The notes beneath the pieces were generated by a model. It made no database searches. It was not told where the DNA came from and saw nothing but the letters and a program-made list of their open reading frames with translations. Positions 1 to 6,953 of a stretch of DNA of 6,953 nt are shown piece after piece. The translations under genes were made by a program, and so were the position numbers. Source of the DNA: Bacteroidales bacterium (lineage in GTDB: Bacteria > Bacteroidota > Bacteroidia > Bacteroidales > Dysgonomonadaceae). Each line of letters begins with the position of its first letter. Position 1 is the first letter of the stretch. Location: the NCBI GenBank assembly GCA_012799155.1, contig JAAZLV010000232.1:1-6953 (forward strand). The letters are read 5' to 3'.

Positions 1-1
1 A

Positions 2-2383
2 AAATATATCTATCCTGCACACAAGACAAATAACGGGAAGAAAGATTTCTGGGCCCGTGGCAACGGCTGGGTCTTTGCCGGTCTGGCAAAAGTATTGAAC
101 GAACTGCCGGTAAGTGACCCTCACCGTAATGAATACATCCAAATCTACAGAGCCATGGCCTCCTCGTTGATGGCATCGCAACAGGATGAAGGTTTCTGGT
201 CGAGGAGCCTGCTGGACCTCTCACATGCACCCGGATATGAGACAAGCGGAACTGCTTTCTTCCTCTATGGATACCTCTGGGGCATCAACAACGGCCTGCT
301 ATCGGAAAATGAGTTTATGCCCGTAGTGAAAAAGGGATGGGATTACCTGACCCACATCGCACTGCAGGAGAACGGCCTGACAGGCTATGTTCAGCCCATA
401 GGAGAGAGAGCAGACCAACACAGGAATGTGGGTCCTGAGACCACCTCCGATTTCGGTGTGGGAGCTGTCCTGCTGGCCGCTTCTGAGATGGTTAAATACA
501 GCACCGCAAAAAGCGCTTTCACCCCGGGTGCAATCTGGCGCGACGACCGGGGCAATCACATCAACGCACATGGTGGAGGCATCCTCCACTATGAGGGTAG
601 ATACTACTGGTTTGGTGAGCACAAAGGTGAAAAGTCGAACGCTGCTCATGTGGGGGTAACCTGTTACTCATCCGACGATCTATACAACTGGAAATATGAA
701 GGAGTGGCATTAACCGTGAGTGATGACCAAGAGAGTCCAATCGTAAAAGGAAGCACCATCGAACGTCCCAAGGTGATTTACAATGCCAAAACAGAGAAGT
801 TTGTGATGTACTTTCACCTGGAACTCAAAGGAAAGGGATATGAGGCGGCTCATGTGGCTGTTGCAGTCAGTGATGATGTGACGGGCCCTTACCAACTGGT
901 TAAAAACGGAAGGGTAAACGCGGGTGTGTGGCCCATGAACATGACAGAGGAGCAAAAGAACTCCACCCTGAAATCTTCCGACTTCGAACAGTGGTGGACA
1001 CCCGAATGGATGGAGGCCTTGAAAGATGGCTTGCTTGTTCGCCGCGATTTTGAAGGGGGCCAGATGTCGCGCGACATGACCCTCTTTGTAGACGACGATG
1101 CGAAGGCATATCATATTTATGCTTCAGAAGAAAACCTTACCCTCCACATCGCGGAATTGACGGACGATTACCTTGATCACTCCGGAAAATACGTCCGAGT
1201 AGAGCCGGGTGGACACAACGAAGCACCGGCAATATTCAAGAAAGATGGTCGCTATTACATGATCACATCGGGTTGTACCGGATGGGCTCCGAATGCTGCA
1301 CGTCTGCTGACTGCCGATCATATCATGGGGCCATGGAGATTGCATCCAAACCCTGCTCGCGGAGAGGATGCCGATCTCACTTTCCACTCTCAAAGCACCT
1401 TTATCATACCGCTGCAGGGAAAGACAGATGCTTATATTTTCATGGCCGATCGTTGGAAACCAGAAACCCCCATCGATGGCAGGTACATATGGTTGCCGGT
1501 TCTATTTGAAGATGGGCTTCCTGTTCTCAAATGGTTTGATGAGTGGGACTTAACCATTTTTGATGAGCTCACTCCCAATTCTTCGGCTCCTGAAAAAATT
1601 GAAGGATATAATTTGGTGTGGCACGATGAGTTCAATCAGGATGGTACACCAGATCCGGCTGTATGGTCATTTGAAGAGGGTTTCGTACGCAACCGTGAAC
1701 TGCAGTGGTACCAGCAGGAGAATGCTCTTTGCCGCGACGGCCGACTCATCATCACCGCTCGCAGGGAGAAGAAAAACAACCCTCTCTTTGGAGCAGGAAG
1801 CAACGATTGGCGCGACAGCAGGGAAGAGATTGAATATAGCTCCTCATCCATCAACACAAAGAGCAGGAAAGAATTCCAATACGGGCGTTTCGAGATACGG
1901 GCAAAGATTCCCACTGAAAGCGGCTCCTGGCCCGCAATCTGGACACTCGGATCGGAAATGGAGTGGCCCTCAAACGGAGAGATCGACATCATGGAGTATT
2001 ACCGTATTGAGGGTGAGCCCCATATCCTGGCCAACGCGGCCTGGGGTACCGAGGAGCGATTCAAGGCCAACTGGAACAGCTCTGCAACGCCCTTTACACA
2101 TTTCACCAATAAGGATCCTCACTGGGCAGACAAATACCATATCTGGCGTATGGATTGGGATGAAGAGACCATCCAACTTTACCTCGATGATGAACTGCTC
2201 AACGAGATCGATCTGTCAGAAACTGTGAATGGATCTCTCGGTGATTTCAGAAACCCGTTTAAACAACCCCATTATTTGTTATTAAACCTGGCAATTGGAG
2301 GTCAACACGGAGGTGTTCCCGATGATCCTGCCTTTCCTCTTCACTACGAGATCGATTACATACGGGTGTATCAAAAGAAATAA
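2..2383 (+). CDS. Multi-modular glycoside hydrolase GH105 (C-terminal part) - GH43 - GH16, 5'-truncated by window edge
   Basis: The frame is open from base 2 (793 residues visible, numbered from there) to TAA at 2381, followed by a second in-frame TAA. The TTG at 95 falls inside a conserved GH105 block, so it is not the start; the true start lies upstream. Residues 1-167 are a GH105 C-terminus: FWARGNGW at 16-23, whose W17, R19 and W23 match the spacing of YteR substrate-pocket residues, then ETSGTAFF at 80-87 and WGINNGLL at 93-100. The catalytic Asp would be off-window. Residues 173-522 are a GH43 module of the exo-beta-1,3-galactanase-like kind (HINAHGGGI, YYWFGEHK, ERPKVIYN, NEAPAIF, TSGCTGW, SQSTF). 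Likely functional residues are E254, E407 (acid) and Q464. Residues 535-793 are GH16 with the bulged signature EIDIME (nucleophile E660, D662, acid/base E665) and GSWPAIWTLG. Family knowledge: GH105 removes 4,5-unsaturated uronic acids, GH43_24 trims beta-1,3-galactan, and GH16_3 includes endo-beta-1,3-galactanases and laminarinases. Arabinogalactan is the inferred substrate; the N-terminal targeting signal is not visible. Confidence 0.9.
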   Translation, partial: KYIYPAHKTNNGKKDFWARGNGWVFAGLAKVLNELPVSDPHRNEYIQIYRAMASSLMASQQDEGFWSRSLLDLSHAPGYETSGTAFFLYGYLWGINNGLLSENEFMPVVKKGWDYLTHIALQENGLTGYVQPIGERADQHRNVGPETTSDFGVGAVLLAASEMVKYSTAKSAFTPGAIWRDDRGNHINAHGGGILHYEGRYYWFGEHKGEKSNAAHVGVTCYSSDDLYNWKYEGVALTVSDDQESPIVKGSTIERPKVIYNAKTEKFVMYFHLELKGKGYEAAHVAVAVSDDVTGPYQLVKNGRVNAGVWPMNMTEEQKNSTLKSSDFEQWWTPEWMEALKDGLLVRRDFEGGQMSRDMTLFVDDDAKAYHIYASEENLTLHIAELTDDYLDHSGKYVRVEPGGHNEAPAIFKKDGRYYMITSGCTGWAPNAARLLTADHIMGPWRLHPNPARGEDADLTFHSQSTFIIPLQGKTDAYIFMADRWKPETPIDGRYIWLPVLFEDGLPVLKWFDEWDLTIFDELTPNSSAPEKIEGYNLVWHDEFNQDGTPDPAVWSFEEGFVRNRELQWYQQENALCRDGRLIITARREKKNNPLFGAGSNDWRDSREEIEYSSSSINTKSRKEFQYGRFEIRAKIPTESGSWPAIWTLGSEMEWPSNGEIDIMEYYRIEGEPHILANAAWGTEERFKANWNSSATPFTHFTNKDPHWADKYHIWRMDWDEETIQLYLDDELLNEIDLSETVNGSLGDFRNPFKQPHYLLLNLAIGGQHGGVPDDPAFPLHYEIDYIRVYQKK

Positions 2384-2484
2384 TAAATGAAATCAGTTGC
2401 AGACACCTATATAGAACTTAGATGTAATTTATAATCGTTGTCATACAAATATTTATCATTAGACAAATTCAAATAAACAATCGC
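2384..2484 (+). promoter_or_regulatory. AT-rich spacer before the GH2 gene, possible weak internal promoter
   Basis: This 101-base gap is the longest non-coding stretch in the window and is clearly richer in A/T than the genes around it. I see no convincing hairpin plus T-run, so no intrinsic terminator between the genes. The Bacteroides sigma-factor consensus is TTG, about 19-21 bases, then TAnnTTTG. The best partial match is TTG at 2397-2399, 19 bases, then TAGATGTA at 2419-2426. A second is TTG at 2438-2440 with a poor downstream element. Neither is strong. No Shine-Dalgarno precedes the ATG at 2485; an A-rich leader does, which is usual in Bacteroidota. The spacer could simply be an operon-internal leader. 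Confidence 0.25.
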
Positions 2485-4980
2485 ATGCGGAAAAATTTAA
2501 TTATTACTGTTTTATTGCTGGTTACAGGTATTGCTCCGTCACTACGGGCACAGGTCTCTTTCGGCAAGCCTGAAAAGATCAATGAAGAGTGGAAATTTGT
2601 CCAAAGTGACATAAAAGAGGGTCAGGCAATTACGCTTGATGATTCTCGCTGGCAACAGGTCAACCTCCCACACGACTGGAGTGTGAAAGGTCAGCTGAGC
2701 CCCACCCTGGCCAGTGCAACAGGCTATCTGCCGGGCGGGATTGGCTGGTATCGTAAGACAATCAATGTCCCCGCAGAAAAAGAGGGAGAGAAGGTATATC
2801 TCTATTTTGAGGGGGTCTACAACCGCAGCGAAGTGTTCCTGAATGGAGAGTCGCTGGGAAAACGTCCCAACGGTTATATCTCATTCATGTTTGATGCGAC
2901 ACCCCACATCCGTTATGGAGAGGAGAATGTGATTGCCGTGCGGGTCGATCACAGCCAATCAGCCGACTCACGCTGGTACACCGGCTCAGGCATCTACCGT
3001 GACGTATGGATGGTATACGCCAACCCTGTACACATTGCCCAATGGGGTGTTTATGCCTATCCCGAAGAGATGAAGAATGGGTACAGGCTGAACGTGGAGG
3101 TGGACATCAACAACGAAGAGGAGCTCAACACCTCATTAACCGTTGTCAATGAACTCTTCTCATCGGAAGGAAAACTGGTGGCAAAAACATCGAAGAAACT
3201 GATCGCGAAACCGGGCAGCGGGAATAAACTTACAACCACATTAAAGGTGAACAAGCCGGCATTGTGGTCCCTCACCGACCCGAATTTGTATGAGCTGAAG
3301 ACCACCGTGCTGAAAGGGAAAATGGTGACAGATCAGACCACCACCCGCACGGGATTTCGTTCCTACACATTTGATCCGAACAAAGGGTTTGCGCTTAACG
3401 GAGAATGGATGAAGGTGAAAGGTGTCTGCCTTCACCACGATGCAGGCGTGCTGGGTGCAGCGGTCTACCGCGACGTATGGAAAAGGCGCTTGCAAACGCT
3501 GAAAGAGATTGGGGTCAATGCGATCAGGACAAGTCACAATCCACAGGCAACAGATCTGTATGACCTGTGTGATGAATTGGGCATACTGGTCCTCAACGAG
3601 ATGTATGATGAATGGGTATTCCCCAAGCGAAAGTGGTTGGAAGGCTGGAACGTGGGGACTCCCGGATTCCAGGGTTCATACGATATATTCAAGGAATGGA
3701 GCGAGATTGACCTTGCCGACCTTGTGCGGCGCGATCGCAATCACATCTCGGTCTTTGCCTGGAGCATCGGCAACGAGGTAGATTACCCCAACGACCCCTA
3801 TTCTCACCCGGTACTTGGTGGAGAGAAGGCAGGATTCACACAAGCCTCCTATGGTGGATACAATCCCGATGCACCCGATGCGATGGAGCTGGGGGATATT
3901 GCCAAACGCCTGGTGAAAGTGGTGAAAGAATATGATAAGGCACGTCCCGTGACTGCAGGCTTGGCCGGTGTGGCCATGTCGAACGAAACCGAATATCCCG
4001 GAGCGTTGGATATCGCAGGATATAACTACACTGAAAACAAATACGACAGTGATCATGAGAAATATCCCGAGCGTGTTATTTATGGAAGTGAAAACAGGCA
4101 CGACATGGCTGCATGGAAGGCCACACGTGACAAGGAACATATCTTCGGACAATTCCTCTGGACTGGAATTGATTATCTCGGGGAATCGGGTCGTTGGCCC
4201 TCGAGAGGCTTTTATTCAGGTCTGCTCGACTTCGGAGGATTCATCAAACCGAGAGGCTATTTCAGACAGTCCCTTTGGTCAGACAAGCCAATGGCCTACC
4301 TGGGAACCTACCCTACTCCCGGAAGAGGGGCCCGTAGCCAGTCGAGAGATGTATTGTCTCAAACCGAAGAAGGGAACGAATCGAACTACGTTGAAAGAGT
4401 ACCGTCGATGGATGCATGGCCCATCTGGAACTACAATGAAGGTCAATCGATCCGGGTGGTATGTTATACAAATGCAGACAAGGCAAAACTATTGCTGAAC
4501 GGAAAAGAGGTAGGCGAAACAAAGGAGTATGACGATCGAACAGGGATTATATTCTGGGACATCCCTTACTCAGCAGGTAAACTGGAAGTAGTGGGCATGG
4601 ATCAGGATAACAACGCCGTATCAAATTATGCCATACAGAGCTCCAAACGGCCCTACGCCCTGCAGGTTGTTCAGGCAGCAGAACAGATCAGCAAGGGGAA
4701 GGGATTGGCTCATGTTGTGGTACAAGTGGTCGATGAAGATGGCGTTCCGGTGATTCTGTCAGACAACGAAGTGACTTGCCATATCTCCGGTCCGGCGGAA
4801 TTGCTCGGATTGGAAGCAAGTAACAATTCAGACATGAGCGATTATACCGACAACCGGCATCGTGTCTTTCACGGACGTATACTTGCATATGTACAGGCAA
4901 CCGGTGAGGAGGGGGAGATAAAAATTAACTTCACTTCTCCCTGGCTGGAATCGACTGAAGTTACTCTGGTTGCTGAATAA
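2485..4980 (+). CDS. Secreted GH2 exo-glycosidase, probable beta-galactosidase
   Basis: Complete 831-residue protein, ATG at 2485 to TAA at 4978-4980. The start is supported by a signal peptide beginning right at it: basic MRKN, a hydrophobic stretch to about residue 17, and a likely signal peptidase I site after LRA (residue 22). No lipobox Cys is present, so a periplasmic location is inferred. Domains follow the GH2 order: N-terminal jelly-roll sugar-binding domain (about 28-195, with GIGWYRK and RWYTGSGIYRDV), immunoglobulin-like domain (about 200-300), TIM barrel (about 303-610), a DUF4982-like domain (about 645-725), and a C-terminal Ig-like domain (about 730-831, ending in the GRILAYVQATGEEGEI region). 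The acid/base is E431 in WSIGNEVDYPND and the nucleophile is E536 in YGSEN. GH2 enzymes retain configuration and remove single beta-linked sugars. Beta-galactosidase is favoured by the galactanase-like neighbours, but beta-glucuronidase or another GH2 activity cannot be excluded. Likely co-transcribed with the downstream gene, 29 bases away. Confidence 0.92.
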   Translation: MRKNLIITVLLLVTGIAPSLRAQVSFGKPEKINEEWKFVQSDIKEGQAITLDDSRWQQVNLPHDWSVKGQLSPTLASATGYLPGGIGWYRKTINVPAEKEGEKVYLYFEGVYNRSEVFLNGESLGKRPNGYISFMFDATPHIRYGEENVIAVRVDHSQSADSRWYTGSGIYRDVWMVYANPVHIAQWGVYAYPEEMKNGYRLNVEVDINNEEELNTSLTVVNELFSSEGKLVAKTSKKLIAKPGSGNKLTTTLKVNKPALWSLTDPNLYELKTTVLKGKMVTDQTTTRTGFRSYTFDPNKGFALNGEWMKVKGVCLHHDAGVLGAAVYRDVWKRRLQTLKEIGVNAIRTSHNPQATDLYDLCDELGILVLNEMYDEWVFPKRKWLEGWNVGTPGFQGSYDIFKEWSEIDLADLVRRDRNHISVFAWSIGNEVDYPNDPYSHPVLGGEKAGFTQASYGGYNPDAPDAMELGDIAKRLVKVVKEYDKARPVTAGLAGVAMSNETEYPGALDIAGYNYTENKYDSDHEKYPERVIYGSENRHDMAAWKATRDKEHIFGQFLWTGIDYLGESGRWPSRGFYSGLLDFGGFIKPRGYFRQSLWSDKPMAYLGTYPTPGRGARSQSRDVLSQTEEGNESNYVERVPSMDAWPIWNYNEGQSIRVVCYTNADKAKLLLNGKEVGETKEYDDRTGIIFWDIPYSAGKLEVVGMDQDNNAVSNYAIQSSKRPYALQVVQAAEQISKGKGLAHVVVQVVDEDGVPVILSDNEVTCHISGPAELLGLEASNNSDMSDYTDNRHRVFHGRILAYVQATGEEGEIKINFTSPWLESTEVTLVAE

Positions 4981-5009
4981 CGAATGGCTCAAACATTGAA
5001 ACATCATTT
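4981..5009 (+). other. Short intergenic gap between GH2 and tandem-GH43 genes
   Basis: Only 29 bases separate the GH2 stop from the first possible start of the next gene. There is no room for a terminator and no promoter-like pair, which supports co-transcription. No Shine-Dalgarno motif is visible. If translation begins at the alternative ATG at 5040, the gap is 59 bases. Confidence 0.6.
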
Positions 5010-6953
5010 ATGAATCGAAACCGTTTAATCCAAACATATATGAGCAAACGACTTACTAGTTTTACAATGATTGTAGCTCTTGTCGCTACATTTACAGGAG
5101 TAAGAGCCGGAGAGGGTTATGCCCCGAATATTGCCGAGAAGGATTATGTGGCCTATCTTTTCACATATTTCCACGGAAACAGTGTGGAAGAAGAGCAGAT
5201 ATGCTTCTCGGTCAGTTTGGATGGCTATAACTATCGGGCACTGAACAACAACAGGCCGGTAATTGATTCAAAGAAAATCAGTGAAACAGGAGGAGTCAGG
5301 GATCCGCATATTTTGAGGAGTCAGGATGGGGAGACCTTTTACATGGTGGTGACGGATATGACCTCATCAAAAGGATGGGATTCGAACCGGGGGATGGTAC
5401 TCCTGAAATCGAAAGATCTTGTCAACTGGACATCATCAGCCATCAACATCCAGAAAAAATACCCAGGACAGGAAGAACTGAAACGGGTATGGGCACCCCA
5501 AACCATTTATGATCCTCATGCCGGGAAATATCTGGTCTACTGGTCGATGCAGCACGGCAACGGGCCTGACATCATCTATTATGCCTATGCCAATTCAGAT
5601 TTCACCGATCTGGAAGGTACACCAAAGCAACTTTTCTTCCCTAAAAACGGAAAATCATGTATCGATGGTGATATCATCTACAAGAACGGGATCTTCCATA
5701 TGTTTTACAAAACCGAGGGACATGGCAACGGCATCAGGAAAGCCATGACCGATAACCTCACTTCCGGTTGCTGGATTGAGCAGCCTGACTACAAACAGCA
5801 GACCCGCCACGCAGTAGAAGGTTCATCTCTCTTCAAACTGACCAATCAGGAGAAATACATCCTGCTGTATGATGTGTACAGCAGGGGAGAATATCAGTTC
5901 TGCGAAAGCGTCGATCTCGATCAGTTCAGGGTGATTGATCACGAGATCAGCATGGATTTTAAACCGCGTCACGGAAGTGTGATTCCCATTACCAGGAAAG
6001 AGCTGGAAGCACTCACCACAGAATGGGGTATCCCCGAAGGTTTCGAGATACCTGCCTCTGAGAACCCTGTCTTGACAGGATACTTTGCCGATCCGGATGT
6101 GCTTTATTCAGAAAAAACGGGTAAATATTATATCTATCCTACCAGTGACGGTTTTCCGGGTTGGGGAGGCTACTACTTTAAGAGCTTCTCTTCCGAAGAT
6201 CTCAGTGAGTGGAAAGATGAAGGGGTAATACTGGATCTGAAAGATGTTTCGTGGGCCGATGGCAACGCCTGGGCTCCCTGCATCATAGAAAAGAAGGAAG
6301 GGAAGAACAAATACAAGTACTATTATTACTTCAGTGGCGGTAAAGAGGGTGAACCCAAGAAGATTGGCGTAGCCGTTGCGGACCACCCCACCGGTCCTTT
6401 TGTTGATTCCGGAAAACCATTGATTGACTTCAAACCGGAAGGAGTGAAGGGCGGTCAGGAGATTGACCCAGACATTTTTTTCGATCCGGTGAGCAAAAAG
6501 AATTACCTCTATTGGGGAAATGGTTACATGGCCGTTGCCGAGCTGCAAAAAGACATGGTTTCCATCAAAAAGGGTACGGTAAAGGAAATGACCCCTGACC
6601 GGACTTTCCGGGAGGCAATCAACATCTTTTACAGGAATGGGCTCTATTACTTCCTCTGGTCGGAAGATGATACCGGCAGCCCCAACTACAAGGTGCGTTA
6701 TGCCACTGCAACCTCACCACTGGGGCCACTACATATCCCTGCCAACAATATCGTCATCATGAAGGACGAAGAGAGGGAGATATATGGCACCGGACACAAT
6801 TCGGTGTTGCAGGTTCCCGGAAAAGATGAGTGGTATATTGTCTACCACCGCATCAACAAGCATTCATTGAATGAGGGTCCGGGCTATCACCGGGAGGTCT
6901 GCATCGACCAACTGGAGTTCAACGATGATGGCAGCATCAGACAGGTGAGACCA
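5010..6953 (+). CDS. Secreted tandem GH43-GH43 glycosidase (arabinofuranosidase/xylosidase/galactofuranosidase-type), 3'-truncated by window edge
   Basis: An open frame runs from ATG 5010 to the last base (648 residues visible, no stop reached). The nearest upstream in-frame stop is at 4974. ATG 5040, in frame ten codons later, is an equally good start: it gives a compact signal peptide MSKR plus a hydrophobic core, cleaved near GVRA (residue 33 counted from 5010). The first GH43 module spans about 40-340 with base D98 (GVRDPHIL), pKa modulator D219 (CIDGDIIY) and acid E270 (AVEGSSLF). A short Pro/Glu linker leads to the second module, about 350-648: base D361 (YFADPDV), modulator D486 (QEIDPDIF), acid E535 (FREAINIF), plus the blocks DGFPGWGGYYF and SWADGNAWAP. 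The two modules differ enough to belong to different subfamilies. GH43 enzymes invert configuration and mostly release arabinofuranose, xylose or galactofuranose; side-chain removal is the likely role here. The second module looks nearly complete at the edge; a further C-terminal domain such as a CBM could follow. Exact specificity is not readable from sequence. Confidence 0.9.
   Translation, partial: MNRNRLIQTYMSKRLTSFTMIVALVATFTGVRAGEGYAPNIAEKDYVAYLFTYFHGNSVEEEQICFSVSLDGYNYRALNNNRPVIDSKKISETGGVRDPHILRSQDGETFYMVVTDMTSSKGWDSNRGMVLLKSKDLVNWTSSAINIQKKYPGQEELKRVWAPQTIYDPHAGKYLVYWSMQHGNGPDIIYYAYANSDFTDLEGTPKQLFFPKNGKSCIDGDIIYKNGIFHMFYKTEGHGNGIRKAMTDNLTSGCWIEQPDYKQQTRHAVEGSSLFKLTNQEKYILLYDVYSRGEYQFCESVDLDQFRVIDHEISMDFKPRHGSVIPITRKELEALTTEWGIPEGFEIPASENPVLTGYFADPDVLYSEKTGKYYIYPTSDGFPGWGGYYFKSFSSEDLSEWKDEGVILDLKDVSWADGNAWAPCIIEKKEGKNKYKYYYYFSGGKEGEPKKIGVAVADHPTGPFVDSGKPLIDFKPEGVKGGQEIDPDIFFDPVSKKNYLYWGNGYMAVAELQKDMVSIKKGTVKEMTPDRTFREAINIFYRNGLYYFLWSEDDTGSPNYKVRYATATSPLGPLHIPANNIVIMKDEEREIYGTGHNSVLQVPGKDEWYIVYHRINKHSLNEGPGYHREVCIDQLEFNDDGSIRQVRP

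Noticed and set aside
95..97. TTG at 95 as the start of the first gene
   Set aside because: The same frame is open to base 2 and encodes the conserved GH105 block FWARGNGW just before it, so this TTG is an internal Leu codon.
1560..2228. 222-codon + strand frame overlapping the GH16 module
   Set aside because: It is out of frame with the GH16 module, which carries the intact EIDIME signature. The alternative product is Ser/Arg/Thr-rich with no recognisable motif.
2387..2434. A 15-codon frame (ATG at 2387) in the spacer
   Set aside because: It is very short, has no ribosome-binding signal and no recognisable leader-peptide character, and directly overlaps the AT-rich region where chance frames are expected.
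3676..4152. 158-codon minus-strand frame inside the GH2 gene
   Set aside because: It is antisense to the GH2 catalytic barrel, including the acid/base region, and its product resembles no family I recognise.
5040..5042. ATG at 5040 as the sole start of the tandem GH43 gene
   Set aside because: It is plausible and gives a tidy signal peptide, but ATG 5010 is in frame and no ribosome-binding site separates them. The longer form is reported with this alternative noted.
5291..5325. Ten-base direct repeat AGGAGTCAGG (5291-5300 and 5316-5325)
   Set aside because: There are only two copies within coding sequence, spanning the GVRDPHILRSQDG region. They encode the residues in different frames and look like chance.
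6108..6548. 146-codon open frame on the minus strand
   Set aside because: It lies wholly inside the second GH43 module, whose catalytic motifs are on the + strand. Its product resembles no family I recognise and has no leader or gene context.

Overview
The window reads as a stretch of a carbohydrate-degrading gene cluster (polysaccharide utilization locus type) from a Bacteroidota bacterium, most likely of the order Bacteroidales. This rests on the enzyme families and their domain arrangements, the lack of Shine-Dalgarno sequences before the starts, AT-rich leaders, and signal-peptide-bearing glycosidases packed head to tail. A Dysgonomonadaceae-like source is only a guess. All three genes lie on the + strand. 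Both window edges cut through a gene.

Layout: (1) Positions 2-2383 hold the 3' part of a multi-modular enzyme. The reading frame is open to the left edge and encodes the C-terminal portion of a GH105 unsaturated glucuronyl hydrolase, then a complete GH43 module of the exo-beta-1,3-galactanase-like type, then a complete GH16 module. (2) A 101-base AT-rich spacer follows; it is the only place in the window where an internal promoter would fit. (3) Positions 2485-4980 hold a complete GH2 exo-glycosidase (831 aa), probably a beta-galactosidase, with a signal peptide. (4) After only 29 bases comes a second multi-modular enzyme, 5010 to the right edge. It has a signal peptide and two different GH43 modules in tandem, each with an intact catalytic triad. 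Its stop codon lies beyond the window.

Together the three polypeptides carry six glycosidase modules (one partial). The combination fits stepwise breakdown of a branched, galactan-backbone, uronic-acid-capped, arabinose- or galactofuranose-decorated glycan, with plant arabinogalactan protein (type II arabinogalactan) the leading hypothesis. In this model GH16 cuts the beta-1,3-galactan backbone internally, the galactanase-like GH43 trims it from the non-reducing end, GH105 removes unsaturated glucuronic acid left by a lyase, GH2 removes beta-linked galactose, and the tandem GH43 protein removes furanosyl side chains. The families are read from sequence; the substrate is inference. No SusC/SusD pair, regulator, lyase, RNA gene, mobile element or CRISPR array is visible in the window.
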